From Scalesia atractyloides (Eukaryota; Streptophyta; Magnoliopsida; Asterales; Asteraceae), in contig CAMTDV010000017.1 of NCBI GenBank assembly GCA_947069175.1, positions 54,321,137-54,385,136 on the forward strand: DNA of 64,000 bases, given 5' to 3'. Positions 11,701 through 23,234 of this stretch are shown piece by piece. Numbering within the stretch: position 1 is the first letter of the stretch; each line of letters starts with the position of its first letter. Under the pieces are notes generated by a model that was not told the DNA's origin, did no database searches, and saw nothing but the letters and a program-made list of their open reading frames with translations. Made by a program: the position numbers and the translations under genes.

Positions 11701-12240
11701 TCTAAAAGAAAACATGGAGGATGATATTTGAGAAAATCAAGAGAGGTGTTGAAAATATCGACGAAATAAGGATGGTGGTCATTTGTTCGTTTCTCGAAAC
11801 AAACAAATGACACATGGTGACTAATCAAAGTAAATGGGTCTTTATAATGTATCGCGAAGACATGCTTTACCCTATAAGTGGACACTCACCCCAAGAGTTC
11901 CCAGGTAAGAGTGACTGGTCTGATTAAGTGGATTTGTATGAACACTCTAACCTTGGACAGAAAACTCAGGGTACAGGCACCCACCCTTCCAGATTGCATG
12001 TGTTCACATTAATAAAACCCAAACTTTGACGAGATTTGAAAACTCTAAACGCATAAAAGAGACCGATGATTCATTTTTGACTTTATGCCTTCAATTTTGT
12101 TTTGTTTTTGGTAATCACCTAAGGATAGGTGATATTATTGTATTTTATGAATCTAAACGCAAGTAAACTCGCGTTAGGGTCCTAGGAAGGTTATAGTCTA
12201 GGTCAAAGCATTACTAATAACCTAATTCCCTATAACCAGT
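11701..12240 (-). other. G1 leader with conserved block
   Basis: This is the non-coding region between primer site and gag. Positions 11868-12010 match equivalent blocks in G2 (32268-32412), G3 (38815-38985) and G4 (60826-60985), and more weakly in G5 (56600-56775). A shared core on the plus strand is GAGTTCCCAGGTAAGAGTGA. It is a candidate RNA structure or packaging signal. Confidence 0.6.
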
Positions 12241-12252
12241 GCTCTGATACCA
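12241..12252 (-). other. G1 primer binding site (initiator tRNA-Met)
   Basis: The minus strand reads TGGTATCAGAGC, complementary to the 3' end of plant initiator tRNA-Met, three bases inside the 5' LTR. Confidence 0.9.
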
Positions 12253-12255
12253 ATC

Positions 12256-15200
12256 TGTAACACCCCGACCACGTAAAAACAATAAACCACGGCGGAAACG
12301 TTGGGGAGTCACGTTAACAGATTGTTTCAACAACACGTGGTAATTAAAGTTATGTTTTATTGAATATTGAAATTCCACAGTTACATTGTTTTGGAAATTA
12401 AAACAAACTAAATAAACTATTGTCTTTAATATTTGAAGGCACTAAGTCCACGTCCGATCCTAAGTGAGCATGCATCAACATCAAGCATTGTTCCCTGAAA
12501 CATATGTGAAAACGAGTCAGCAAAAATATGCCGGCGAGTACATAGGTTTTGTGAGTGTGTCAAATTCATGGCCTTGAATATGTATTTGCAATACCTTGTC
12601 AGACTACTAGAGTCGTTAGTTGAAAACTGTGTTATCAAAAGGTATTTGGTATTGCAATAATAACTAACCAACTAAAACAAGTTAGTTATAGTTTATAACA
12701 GACTTGTAGCCATGAATCTTGACCAAAACATTTGTTTTGTAAGTTCGAGTAGTAAATCCTCTTGAAGAAACTTTGTATTGTTTATATCTTTAATTAAAAA
12801 TCGTTACGTGTCATTGTTTGAAAACCTTTCTTCCAAGTGATTCAAATAACGACACGAATGTAATATGATAAAAGCACTTATATATATGAAGTACCAGCGG
12901 CGTATCCACCATGCTTTTATCACATTACACACATAACGTTATCTAAATCACTTACCATAACCCGATCGTCCATTGTTTTTGTCATAAACCATTCGTTCAT
13001 CGTCCGTGTAAACAAATCGTCCTTGTTTTAATTGTGAAAACTTTTGGTCGTTTTGGCGAATACATTCAAACCTTTGTTGACTCGTCTATACCACCAAACA
13101 GTATCTTTAAATTGCAATAACAAACCACCAAGGGTTTGTTAAAGTAAACAGTTTCGGTCGTTCCACAAATTTCCCACAAACACTGGGAACCTTGGTAACG
13201 GGATTGTCAGTCCTATGGTACCATAACTTACTATTGGTCGTCTTGGCCAAAGCTAATGAATGTTATTCGTGTCATTTGTATAACGCACCAACAAGTTCGT
13301 TCACATTATTGAAATCGTCTTGTTTATATAAACCATAGCTTTTATAATTTGAAAACTTGAAAACAATTTAGCACATATGAATCACCCCAAAATATTTGAA
13401 AAACATAAAAGTGGGGACTATGTACTCACTTGGGGTTGCAAAATAACCTTGAATCAAAGAATAAAAATGCTCAAACGTCTGAGAAATCAAGCGTGTCCTA
13501 AAATCGGATAACTATGTAAATGTCGGGACTTTAATCGGCGGATCGGATAGAATGAGGTCTTGTAAACCAAATGAGTGTTGGAACTCATATGAAATGGTTT
13601 AACAAAGTTAACATTCTGATTTGGAAAGATTCCTAAGTGCTTTTGACCCATTATGATTCGTTAAGGTAGTTTACGCTGCTTTAACGGATCATTTACGTAA
13701 AATACGTGTTCGGATGGTTAGATATTTGTTATGATAAGTATTATATGCCAAAATAAGTTTACTAACGCTATAACATCAGTGTATATGGAAAAACATTGGT
13801 TACATAGGCTTAAAATTGTTTTATGTGCAAAAAGGACGTTTTGGTCATTTATAAAGGCATAACTAGCGACTTACCATCATACTAACCAAACGACGCGACC
13901 ATAAGGTATAACCTCAGAGGGTTATTCCCTATACAACTATGGTCACATATATGTGTTTGGTCGGATCCTAAGATTGACCAAACGGGTTGGACCGCTCGAC
14001 TTACGACCCTAAACAAGCACTAAACTAAAAGTGACGAGTTAGACATGTCGAACATGTCTAATTAAGTTTATAAAACTGATTTGGTATCAAAACAAGGTGT
14101 TTTGATACTTGAAAATAGTTCCATCGTATAATGCGCATTTTGCGCATTATTGACCGAAACTTTGACTCGTCACTACAACTAGTAAACGTGGTAATCAGTA
14201 GGCATGAGCTAAGGACCATAACCATCGTGATTATGATCATGTGCAAAGTTCAATTGAACTTTGTTTTGACCAATTAATGGTCAAAGCCGAAAGTCAAACA
14301 CTGGTTGACTTTTAGCTTGAAATAGCTAAAAGCAATGAAAAAGACTAAGGATGAGATCTTACTTGTGTTTAGGAACACCCAAGATCTCAAAGAACTCAGT
14401 AGGAGGCCTCCAAAAGGATGGAAGCAAGCTCCAAGAGTATGGCTGGAAGAAGATGTAAATGAGCAAAGAGAAATGGTGAAGATCAAGCCTATTTATACTA
14501 CTCTTGGAGCTCCTGAATCATGCCAAGTGTTGATCCAGGTGTTAAGGCATGGATTAGTGTCCCTCCAGGTGTCTAATGCAGGTTAAAGGTGGCATAGATC
14601 GTGACTCGCTGGCCAAGGAAGTTAACAAGAAGCTACCACCTTGATTTTAAGAAGGTTCTGAGCTGGGGACCCCTTACGGACCATATGGGGTTTTGCCTTA
14701 CGCTCCGTAAGGCCCTTGCAGGGGCAGAAGTTTAAAAAATTGGCAGAAATGGCCCCTAAACCTGTTTTCATCGCGTTTTGGCACTTTTAACACCTGTTAA
14801 CCCCATTTTTAAGCTCCATAAGGATGAATAAACATAGGAAACTTGAAATATGTTCAATAATGTCCCGGGTGTTGGTTTGTTCGGTCGTACGGTTGCAGTT
14901 TTCGGTTATTTACGACAGGAATCGTAACGATCGCGCAAATGTCCGTCAACCGTAACGAATGATATTTTTGCATTCCAATCATTAAAATACTAGATTTTAA
15001 TGATTACAAAATTTTTTTGGATGTGCGTACATGTTCCGGATAGTGATATACACGAATTGGCATAGTTTCGCAGAATTTGCAAAATAGCCACTGAAGTTGC
15101 AAAAGCAATATTTTGCCATACCGAAGCCCTCAAAACTTATTTCTAAGTTATGTAAACGGTATTTAGGGTACGTTTTGCTTATGTCATTGTTCCAGAGTGT

Positions 15201-15402
15201 ACGTCGCGTTAAACTGATTACGTTTGCGTAATAGTTTGCGATTTCACTTCTTGAAGTTGTTTAAGAGTTCGGAATCATGCAAGAATTGAATACGTGCAAG
15301 TGTCATGATAAAAATACAAATCTCGTAAATAAAACACAAAAATTTCATTGAGTGATAATTCATTCAGAATCGTTACACGATCGAATCACCACAAATGTCA
15401 CA
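12256..15402 (-). repeat. G1 5' LTR
   Basis: This is the 3,147-bp partner of 4002-7178. A TATA module lies at 12877-12910, and a decayed TACGG inverted-repeat motif near 14680-14712. Relative to the 3' LTR it lacks a short block near 13988, where about 30 bp are missing. No genes are seen. Confidence 0.92.
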
Positions 15403-15407
15403 TTGTG

Positions 15408-15655
15408 AATGTTTGTTACGCGCACGGTGTTATTTCTGGAAGAATGTGGGAATGAAGTTGGAGGGAACTAGAGCGCAAAGAGTTTTTGAAAGAGGAGAAG
15501 CGTATTGAACTTATACATGATATGAGTAGAGAGGCGAGACTCAGACGTTTTCAGTTCATGACTAAAGTGCCACCTACAGATCAAATGCCGATTCCGTCCC
15601 AAGAACGTAGAAGGAAACCAATCAAGAACTTCTTTGGACGTGTTAGACAAAGATA
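15408..15655 (+). pseudogene. Copia A ORF2 C-terminal tail
   Basis: The reading continues from 4001 after removal of G1: NVCYAHGVISGRMW, an in-frame TGA, then a basic tail containing PPTDQMPIPSQERRRKP and ending at a TAG at 15653-15655. Copia B has the equivalent tail at 31313-31609 (PPTDQTPDPKQERRKKP). The tail is rich in Arg and Lys and conserved between the copies. The function is unknown. Confidence 0.7.
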
Positions 15656-15688
15656 GAGCTTTGAAGACTGATCAAGATAAAGTCGATA

Positions 15689-15702
15689 TCAAAGGGGCGG
15701 TC
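15689..15702 (+). other. Copia A polypurine tract
   Basis: AAAGGGGCGG lies directly before the 3' LTR, equivalent to AAAGGGGAG of Copia B at 31638-31646. Confidence 0.75.
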
Positions 15703-16123
15703 TGTTAGTACATAATGTCTATGTCTTAGTCTTGGATCGAGTCTGTTTAGAATTGGGCTAGATTATGCTAGAAATGTCATATTTATGTAAATAGTATGAC
15801 AAGTTCGCCTGGAATATCATGTGTGAACAAGTTCGATCGAACTTGTTCTATACAAGTTCGCCCGAACTTGTGTATTCCCCAGCGAACTTGTCATCCTATA
15901 AATAGGTGACTTGTGTTTGTCATTTGTAACTTTTGCAACTTTGTCACAATAGAGGCGAAGCTCTGCCCGATCAGGATCTTTCATGTATTTGGACTTTATG
16001 ATCAATAAACAACATTTAAACAAGTAATCTTTGCATATTTGAGTAACACGTCACATAGTTTCCACCTATATGAACGTTAGATACCAAATTAGGTTCCTGT
16101 GCTAATCAAGAAGTGATCCAACA
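15703..16123 (+). repeat. Copia A 3' LTR
   Basis: The LTR is 421 bp, from TGTTAGTACATAATG to CCAACA. TATAAATA lies at 15897-15904, with palindromes of the AAGTTCG-NN-CGAACTT family just upstream (about 15823-15870). AATAAA occurs near 16002. The following bases (CTTATTGTAATAC) are G2 LTR sequence. The left target duplication is outside the window. Confidence 0.85.
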
Positions 16124-16872
16124 CTTATTGTAATACTCTTGTAGCGTTATCCGAATCACATTAGGATTTTGTGTTCGATTGTTTCAAAGTACAATATCCA
16201 AATCCTTGTAAAACTCTTTCATATTTTTATATGTTAGATTCTTAGATGGATAACCAAAGTATTATTTTAAATCGTTGATTTGATTTCTAATAATACTCAC
16301 GCGAGTTATGACAAATTTCAATAATGTTGTTTTTAATCCTTGATTGGATTTCTAATAACATACTCACAAGTTTTATGACGGAATTCAAGGCAATTACAAT
16401 GAACAAAGTACAATTTTCAATGCCATAAAAATTACTTAGTATTAATCATGTTGCCATATATAAAACTATTTCATCACAAGTTTCATAATCAAGTTAAATC
16501 TAAATCTTTTTGCCATTCCTTGGCTTCAAAGAGTCCATTTTAAATAGACGACTCTCGTAGTTGTCAAAGTATTGCAACAATAATCTTTTTGCCAATAATT
16601 TGGCCAACAAAACTATGTACTCGCCAACATTGTTTGTTGATGTTTCTTTTTCACATATGTTTCAGGTTTCGAATATTCAAGCATGCTGCACATAGGAATG
16701 CATCCGGGCTTTAGACTTCTTTAACCAAAAGACAACTTCATGTATTCTTTGTATTTTAAAACAATATAAACAATAATGAAACAATTTAGTACCAGTAGTT
16801 GTGAGCAATTTATAACGTGACTTCCCGGTATTTCCGCCGCGTCTAGTTGTATTACGCGATTGGGGTGTTACA
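16124..16872 (+). repeat. G2 LTR, 3' part of the 5' LTR
   Basis: This ends in GATTGGGGTGTTACA, the reverse complement of the left terminus of G1. It matches the reverse complement of 32906-33650 in G3. Copia A entered a few tens of bases downstream of the expected TATA box. No genes are seen. Confidence 0.85.
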
Positions 16873-16875
16873 AAT

Positions 16876-16887
16876 TGTTATCAAAGC
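16876..16887 (+). other. G2 primer binding site, decayed
   Basis: TGTTATCAAAGC differs at two positions from TGGTATCAGAGC used by the other chromoviruses here. Confidence 0.7.
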
Positions 16888-17124
16888 ACTGGTTATAGGG
16901 AATTAGGTTATTAGATTGCCTTTAACCTAGTCTATAGCCTTCCTAGGGACCCGAATATGAGTAGACTTAGGATATCTATCCTAATCCTTATCCTTACTCG
17001 TGCTACAACTACTCTATGATTTACAAATCATCTACCCTTAGATGATTTATCTTAAATCCTTAGGCTTATTGCTTCAAAGTATTCTTCAAAATATTTTTCT
17101 CAAAAACATTTTCATTGGAATACT
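16888..17124 (+). other. G2 leader, first part
   Basis: This non-coding leader is homologous to the reverse complement of G3 39190-39428. It is cut by Copia B. Confidence 0.75.
17120..17124. repeat. Target-site duplication of Copia B, left copy (ATACT)
   Basis: ATACT here and ATATT at 32050-32054 differ by one base. The unoccupied equivalent site can be read in reverse complement in G3 near 39190, which supports the boundaries. Confidence 0.85.
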
Positions 17125-17525
17125 TGTTGGTGCATAATGTCTATGTCTTAGTCTTATATCGAGTCTGTATTGTCTAGAGCTGAGTAGACTAGGTTTTGAA
17201 GTATTTATAAAGTGTTTTAGCCAAGTTCGGCCATATGTCATGAAATGTATGCATGCTCGGCGGAACTTGCATAGGCAAGTTCAGGCGAACTTGCACCCTC
17301 CATGGCCGAACTTGTTGTGCTATAAATACCTAGCTTGTGTGTCTCATTTGTAACTTTGGCATTGTAGAGGCGAAGCTCTGTCAGTCTGTAATCTGAACGT
17401 TTAATTAATGAAACTGACGATTAACTGATTAATTCTTGTCTATTGGTAACACGATGTAATATTTCCGCTATTATGGACGTTAGTTATCAAATTTAGGTTC
17501 CTAAGCATCGAGGATCGGTCCTACA
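17125..17525 (+). repeat. Copia B 5' LTR
   Basis: 401 bp, paired with 31649-32049. Three of the roughly 14 differences fall in the promoter-proximal palindromes, which are intact in the 3' LTR and decayed here (near 17256, 17261 and 17282). Confidence 0.95.
17321..17328 (+). promoter_or_regulatory. TATA box of Copia B 5' LTR
   Basis: TATAAATACC is preceded by GTTCG/CGAAC palindromes at about 17253-17311. The same TATAAATACC string recurs in the internal promoter at 26908-26917. Confidence 0.75.
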
Positions 17526-17527
17526 AG

Positions 17528-17539
17528 TGGTATCAGAGC
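17528..17539 (+). other. Copia B primer binding site (initiator tRNA-Met)
   Basis: TGGTATCAGAGC lies two bases after the 5' LTR. Confidence 0.95.
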
Positions 17540-17786
17540 TAGAACAGTCTGATTTGATAGTATCAAGACAAGAACACTTCTATTTCTACTCCATTCTTCT
17601 TTTCCTTAACTTTTGATCACAAAATGAAGAATTCATGGTCAAAATCTTTTGAATTTTGAATATATCATGCAAAATACAACAAAGATAAACCCTTGAAAGG
17701 TTGGAGACCAAATTCAACCGAATTCATGCCGAAATTTTCAAAAAACCATGTTTTTGAAAACCCTCAGGAACGAACTTGTTGGCCAT

Positions 17787-18158
17787 GTTCGGCCGAACTT
17801 GCACTAAAACATCACTTTTCAAGTGATTTTTTAGTAAGTTCGCCCGAACTTAGGTGATTTTTGAGTAAATTTGAGTCAAGTTCGCTCGAAGATACTGAAT
17901 TTTCATCAATTTTACAACAAGTTCGACCGAACTTGTGTAAAATCAGGAAGATTTTAAGTAAGTTCGCCCGAACTTGCTTGTATTTCATCAAAATTGTGTA
18001 AATAAGTTCGCTCGAAGTTCTGTTATGAGTGTTTTCTCAACGATTGTCAAGTTCGACCGAAGTCACACAATTCTTTCAAAGCTATTTTAACAAGTTCGAC
18101 CGAACTTGTTAAAAATCCAAGAATTCTTCATTAGTTACTACAAGTTCGACCGAACTTG
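17787..18158. repeat. Palindrome array in the Copia B gag leader
   Basis: Good copies of AAGTTCG-NN-CGAACTT lie at 17787-17798 (short), 17836-17851, 17919-17934, 17960-17975, 18091-18108 and 18141-18158, with half or degenerate copies near 17877, 18004 and 18049. The centre is CC, AC or GC. As RNA each copy could fold as a 6- to 9-bp stem with a GNNC tetraloop. As DNA it is a dyad site. Confidence 0.88.
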
Positions 18159-18215
18159 TAGTAGGACTACTTGTTTTCAAAGTTTTTGAAAACTTTTCAA
18201 GTTTCGTGATTCACA

Positions 18216-19560
18216 ATGGAAGATCAACTAAGAGCTTATACGTCCGGAGCTAGTTCATCAAACGCCAACGTGATTAATCAAGTCAATCTTGATAACGAAA
18301 TGGGAACGACCGTCAAACCGCCCAAGCTGATGAGCATGGACGAATACGAAGCATGGAAAGAGAAATTTACCTACTGGGTTCAAGCCATGCACTTTGCAGG
18401 CTAGGTGTCAATCGAAAGAGGCTATACTATTCCGGTAGATGAACATCAACAAGTTCTTGAGAAGTACAATTACTCAACAGCTCAGAGAGACGAATACATT
18501 GCAGAGAAAAAGATGATCAGTCTCATCCAACAATCTGTCAAAGAAGATATTCTGATTCTGTTACCATAGTATACTACTGCAAGAGAGCTTTGGTTGTCGT
18601 TACAGAAGAAATACCAAGGCAGTGCTGAAATGATCAAAAGCAAGAAGGCTCTCATTCTGAAAGAGTTTGATATTTTCAGCATGCTAAAGAATGAGACCAT
18701 TAAGCAAATGATTGAGCGTTTTTGTCATCTCAAAGTGCAAATGCGAAGACACGGTCTTGAGAAGACGGAACAAGAATTGATCGACAAACTTGCTGACGCA
18801 CTACCAGAGGGTGAATGGACTACTTATTTGATGGTTCTGAAGAATAGTGATAAGTGGGATTTCTTCAGGTTGTCAACGTTTATCGATAAACTCGAAGGCC
18901 ACGAAATGGAGCTTCTGAAGATAGCGAAGTCAAAGACCACTAATGTTGTTCAAGACATCGGTTTGTACTACAAAACCGGAATGCAAGATAACATTTCAAG
19001 TCCAAAAATTGGAACTGCTTTTAGTGCAAACATGAATGCTTCTCCACAGAACCAGAATCATTCACAGCCTCAGTATGACCAAAGTCCACAAAGTTCTTAC
19101 TCGAGCACTTGTTCAAATTCAATATTTCAAAATCAAGCAAATCAGAACCAACATCAGAGTTCTGATCCTAATGCTTACAAATGCAACATCACAGTGAATT
19201 TGAACAATGCTGTTTCAGAAGAAGTTGCAAAACAACATATGTCACTACTTGCTACCGTCTTAGAGTCTTATGAATGTCTTGTTGCCGGTAAGATCGGAAA
19301 CCCCGAGATGACCGTAGAAGATTATGACCAGGTAGACGAGGAAGAACTCGAACTAATGGACATCAAATGGTCCTTAGCTTCGATCATCAGGAGAGTGACA
19401 AAGTTTGTTGCACTCACAGGCCGTGATATAGGAAGCTCCAGCAACAAGTTGGGTTTTGACAAATCCAAAGTCACGTGCTTTAGATGTCGATAGAAGGGAC
19501 ATTTTAAAAGAGAGTGTAAGAACACTGAGCCGGAAATCAAAGTCCTTTCGGAGGAGGGAT
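18216..19560 (+). pseudogene. Copia B gag (nucleocapsid), broken
   Basis: The ATG at 18216 starts a copia-type gag (UBN2-like capsid region with ELWLSLQKKYQGS). The frame is kept to 19493 except for in-frame TAG codons at 18402, 18567 and 19491. The zinc knuckle CFRCR-x-KGHFKREC (CX2CX4HX4C, 19476-19517) carries the third TAG at its fifth position. At equivalent sites copia gags usually have Gln, which fits CAG to TAG change. A frameshift follows at about 19520-19560. Confidence 0.85.
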
Positions 19561-20665
19561 GAATATTACAAGAATGCACTTCAATATAAACCTTTCCCAA
19601 AGAAAACTCAGATTGAGATCCAAGAAAAGCCAAACAGTAGTACCATGGAGAAAGCCATGGTTGCATCCACAGAAGATGACAGTTTTGACTGGAACTCTTA
19701 TATTGGGAAAAAGACCGGAGTTGCTTTGATGGCAGAGATAGTTGAAGATAATTCTGCAGAGGAAGCAGCAGCAGAAGCAGCAGCTTTCGAACAAGCTATT
19801 CTGGAACAATACTTGCATCAACAGCAGGAAGAAGAGGAATATATCCATATGCAGAGACAAGGAATTTTATCTTCTAATTCTTGTGACAGTTTTGCAGGTC
19901 ACTTTGACAGAAGCACGAAAGAACAAGTGGTTGAGGAGAAAAAGATTGATAAAGTGATTATTGATATCACTCAAGAAATGAAATTCGAAGACCTCAAGGA
20001 CATGGCAGATAAAGATTTAATGGCGAATCTAACCAAGGTAGGTCCAGAGGTGTCGAGAAAGAAGTTGTCAAAGTACAAATTGTAGAGGTTGAGAAACCTT
20101 GTACAAAATGTACTAAACCTTGTGTCGAATGTGCCGAAAAATCAAAGATCATCGCTGAAAACAATGTGCATAACGATTTGTTAAAATATGATTATCGCAC
20201 AATGAAAGAAGCGTATGACAAAATGAAAAATGATTATGGCAGACTCGACAGAAATAACACCGAACAACATGATAATATAAGAATGTTGAGTGGTACAGTA
20301 ATGGATAACCAAAGAGCAATTAACATTTATATCAACACCATTGCTGAAAGCAAACAACAACTTCAAGATATGACAATTGAAACTGAAAGAGTTCGACAAT
20401 TGTTAAGAAGTTATACCACTAACGCGTATGTTATCGATCACATTCTTCCAACAATCTCATCAGAAGAAAAACCTAAAAAGAAAGCGGGCAGAGAATATAG
20501 AAATGTTCCTCCACCCCATTGCGAAAAATACTGTGTTAAATCGGCAGACGGGATGGACAAGGCACTCAATGTTGTATTACTTTCTGAAAAGAAAAATGAG
20601 TTGCCAGAGAACATTGATATAGTCTATGCTAAATCTGATGATGATAACAACGCGTGGTTAACAAA
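19561..20665 (+). pseudogene. Copia B gag-pol linker with Cys-rich motif and coiled coil
   Basis: After the knuckle comes an acidic, Gln/Glu/Ala-rich stretch (19740-19850). A TAG follows at 20083, then a CX2CX3CX2C motif (CTKCTKPCVEC, about 20098-20130). A predicted coiled coil lies at 20160-20400. Such linkers are known in copia elements of Asteraceae. The function is unknown and scaffold or capsid roles are possible. Confidence 0.65.
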
Positions 20666-21669
20666 GTGGTTGAAAATATTTTAAGTGATTTTGATGATGG
20701 CAACTTCAATAGCGCCAACTCGAATTCAAAGAATTATGATTCACAATCTGAAAATGATGATAAGTCGTCAGAAGATGGTCTAAGTGACGATCCTAATATT
20801 GTAATGTACAAAATTAAGGATTCGGATAGACTATACTTTGATGATAGCTTCCCGATTCAGAATATGAAAGAAGAATTGCTTGATAAATTCTTTAAACTCG
20901 TGGAAGTCACATCAGAGGAATTGGTAATCAATGAACGAAAATTCTATTCCAAACCTAAAAGAAACAATTACCGAAGAAACGGTGGTGATCATCCGGAAAA
21001 TCGGAGAGCGGGGTTGGGTTTAGAAGAAGAAACTGATGAATCTGTAAAGAAACCGTCACCATTTCATGAATATAAAAACAAAAACATGAAGTTTGTATAT
21101 GCGATGAATACAGTTCATGAAGAGAGTTTGATTGGTAAATAATCAAATGATGAGTTCAAGAAGGAGAAAGAAATTCGTGATAAAGCCAAGGTTATAAGTG
21201 GTGCCAAAACCTCTAGTAGGGTAAAACCACCGGTTAAAGGACATCCACTTGATAATCGGACATGTTTCAAGTGCAATGAAATTTGGCACGACAATGTCTG
21301 AAATCAAAACCGGCCTATCCTCGAAGAAGAGAAACATATGTTGTTAAACAAAAGCAACCAGTGTTTGTAAAACCTGTAAAGATTTTGAAACGAAATGAAT
21401 CAAAACCAGAAGTTAAACCAAAGTCTGAAAAGACTTTTGAAAATTCCATTTTCGAAAAAGGTGAAACCTCTAGGTTTAATGAAAACAAGTTTTACATCAA
21501 AAAGGCTAATATCAAATCTCAAACCTGGATTGCCAAGAAAAGGTCAACAACATCTAGTGTTGTTAAGTCTGAGCTAGTAAAGACTGACAACACAAAAGAA
21601 TCAAAGTCTGAAATCACAGAGTCTGAGAAGGTAAAGACTAGTGAAAATGTGAAAGAAATTAAAACATAA
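20666..21669 (+). pseudogene. Copia B acidic region, second zinc knuckle and Lys-rich segment
   Basis: An Asp/Glu/Ser-rich segment (20690-20820) is followed by FVYAMNTVHEES near 21090. A second knuckle begins CFKCNE (about 21261) but a frameshift breaks it before its His and last Cys (ARQC continues in another frame). A Lys-rich region runs to a stop at 21667. Two knuckles in one gag-pol are worth noting. Confidence 0.65.
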
Positions 21670-21849
21670 ATCAAGATCGATAATGTCAAATCTGTAAAAG
21701 ATAATAAAGAAGTGAAATTTTCAAACATTAACATTGTTGAAACAGATGTTGATGAGTTTGAATAGGCTTTTGTTAATGGTTATCTTGTAAAACCCAAGAC
21801 CAAGAAGGCTTGGGTAGAGCTTTTGACCTAATTTCTGAATTTTGCAGGG

Positions 21850-22385
21850 GCTCCAAAGATCTGTACTTTCAAAGTAGATTTTGGATAGTGGAGCGTCCAG
21901 GCACATGACGGGAATTAAAGCTTGCTATTCGACATTAAAGCTATCAATGGTGGATATGTTGGATTTGCAGGAAATCAAGGTGGAAGGATATTGCAGAGCT
22001 TGAGAACAATCTTCTGAGTATATCGCAGATTTGTGACAAGAAATTCACAATCCATTTCAATGATATGGAGTGTATTATCTTGTAGCCGGGAATCAAAATT
22101 CCAGATGAGTGGATTCTGATGCGAGCACCACGAGAGAATGATTTATATGTTCTTGATATGGGTGTTGCTACCACTTCATCACAATCAGCACAATGTTTTG
22201 TATCAAAGGCTACTGAAAAGGATTATATTCTTTGGCATCGCAAGATGGGGCATAATCATTTGTGAAAAATGAATTTCTTGGTTCATAATGATCTTGTAGA
22301 AGGCGTAAATCTTCGAAGTTTTCAGATGTCTGATCATTGCGTGGAATGCAAGAAGGGAAAGCATATCAAGAAATCTCATCTGAAG
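21850..22385 (+). pseudogene. Copia B aspartic protease and integrase zinc domain, broken
   Basis: The protease active site LDSGASRHMTG lies at 21881-21914. Several frameshifts follow. The integrase N-terminal zinc region (GAG-pre-integrase) shows LWHRKMGHNHL, a TGA near 22263, then CVECKKGKHIKKSH (about 22340-22382), giving the HHCC ligands. Confidence 0.8.
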
Positions 22386-23219
22386 AAAATTATAAACTCA
22401 ATCAAGTTGCGTTTAGAACGTCTCCACATGGATTTATTTGGTCCTGTAAATGTTCGAAGCATATCAGGAGACTTATATTGCTTGGTCGTGACAGATGACT
22501 CTTCGAGATATTCGTGGGTACTCTTTCAAGAATCAAAAGACGAAACATTCGAGAACTTGGTTATTCTATTCAAGAAACTCGAGAACATTTATCATCTGCC
22601 GGTCAGACGCATTAGAAGTGACAATGGCACAAAGTTTAAGAATAACAAAATGAAGGAATTCTGCAACGCAATAGGGATTCTACACGAGTTTAGTGCTCCC
22701 TATACTCCACAACAAAACAGAGTAGCTGAACGGAAGAACCAAACTTTGATTGAAACTGCGAGAACCATGCTTGCAGATTCTAAACTTCCTATCAGCTTCT
22801 GGAGTGAAGCAGTTGTTGCGGCTTGCTACACGCTAAACAGGGTTCTCACTGTCAAACCAACAAAGAAAACATGTTTTGAGATGATAAACCGACAGAAGCC
22901 AAATTTAAAGTTCTTAGAACCATTCGGTGCTCCATGTACCGTAATAGACCAAGATGGCAAATTCGAAGCTAAATCTATCGAAGGTTTCTTTGTCGGATAT
23001 GCGAGTCCATTGAGAAGAGTATATGTTACTTCATTGCGAAAGGTTATTGAAGCACAGCACGTAGATTGTTTCAATTACACGGATCCTGTTCAAAGGAAAG
23101 GTGACGCGTGGCTGTTTAACTATCAAGACCTTTGGAAGTCATTTGACTTGCCCAAAGAACCAACTGATGAAGAAGTTGCAGCGTTATATTATCTTCACCA
23201 GTCAGCGAATCAAGAATAA
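22386..23219 (+). pseudogene. Copia B integrase catalytic core
   Basis: The frame is open from 22269 to a TAA at 23217. The DDE residues are visible: Asp in LHMDLFGP, Asp in RSDNGTKF and Glu in NRVAERKNQTL. The copia-specific FWSEAVVAACYTLNR and a GKIN-like C-terminal region follow. This is the least damaged domain of the element. The frame continues past the stop to the reverse transcriptase at 23235, so the TAA is probably a late mutation. Confidence 0.88.
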
Positions 23220-23234
23220 ATTGTTCGACCAATT

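Larger units (their letters stand above)
4002..15402 (-). mobile_element. G1: complete Ty3/gypsy chromovirus (Tekay/Del-like)
   Basis: The element is 11,401 bp, bounded by TGTAACACC and TGTCACA and flanked by perfect TTGTG duplications. On the minus strand the order is 5' LTR (15402-12256), primer site, leader, gag, protease, reverse transcriptase, RNase H, integrase, chromodomain, polypurine tract and 3' LTR (7178-4002). The order and the chromodomain define a chromovirus. LTRs of about 3.15 kb fit Tekay-like elements. All genes contain stops or frameshifts, so it is not autonomous now. Confidence 0.92.
1668..16123 (+). mobile_element. Copia A: 3' portion of a Ty1/copia element, split by G1
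   Basis: Visible parts are the post-pol spacer, a truncated ORF2, the polypurine tract and the 3' LTR. The 5' LTR, gag and pol lie left of the window. Segments 1668-4001 and 15408-16123 are collinear with Copia B once G1 (4002-15402) is removed, because the ORF2 reading resumes exactly across the insertion. The LTR is 421 bp against 401 bp in Copia B and is clearly diverged, so A and B belong to related but distinct families or subfamilies. The element sits in the LTR of G2. Confidence 0.85.

Noticed and set aside
17787..18158. Heat-shock elements or a bacterial LexA-type site
   Set aside because: The spacing of TTC and GAA is four bases, not the two of heat-shock elements, and the half-site order is not that of LexA. 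No match is claimed.
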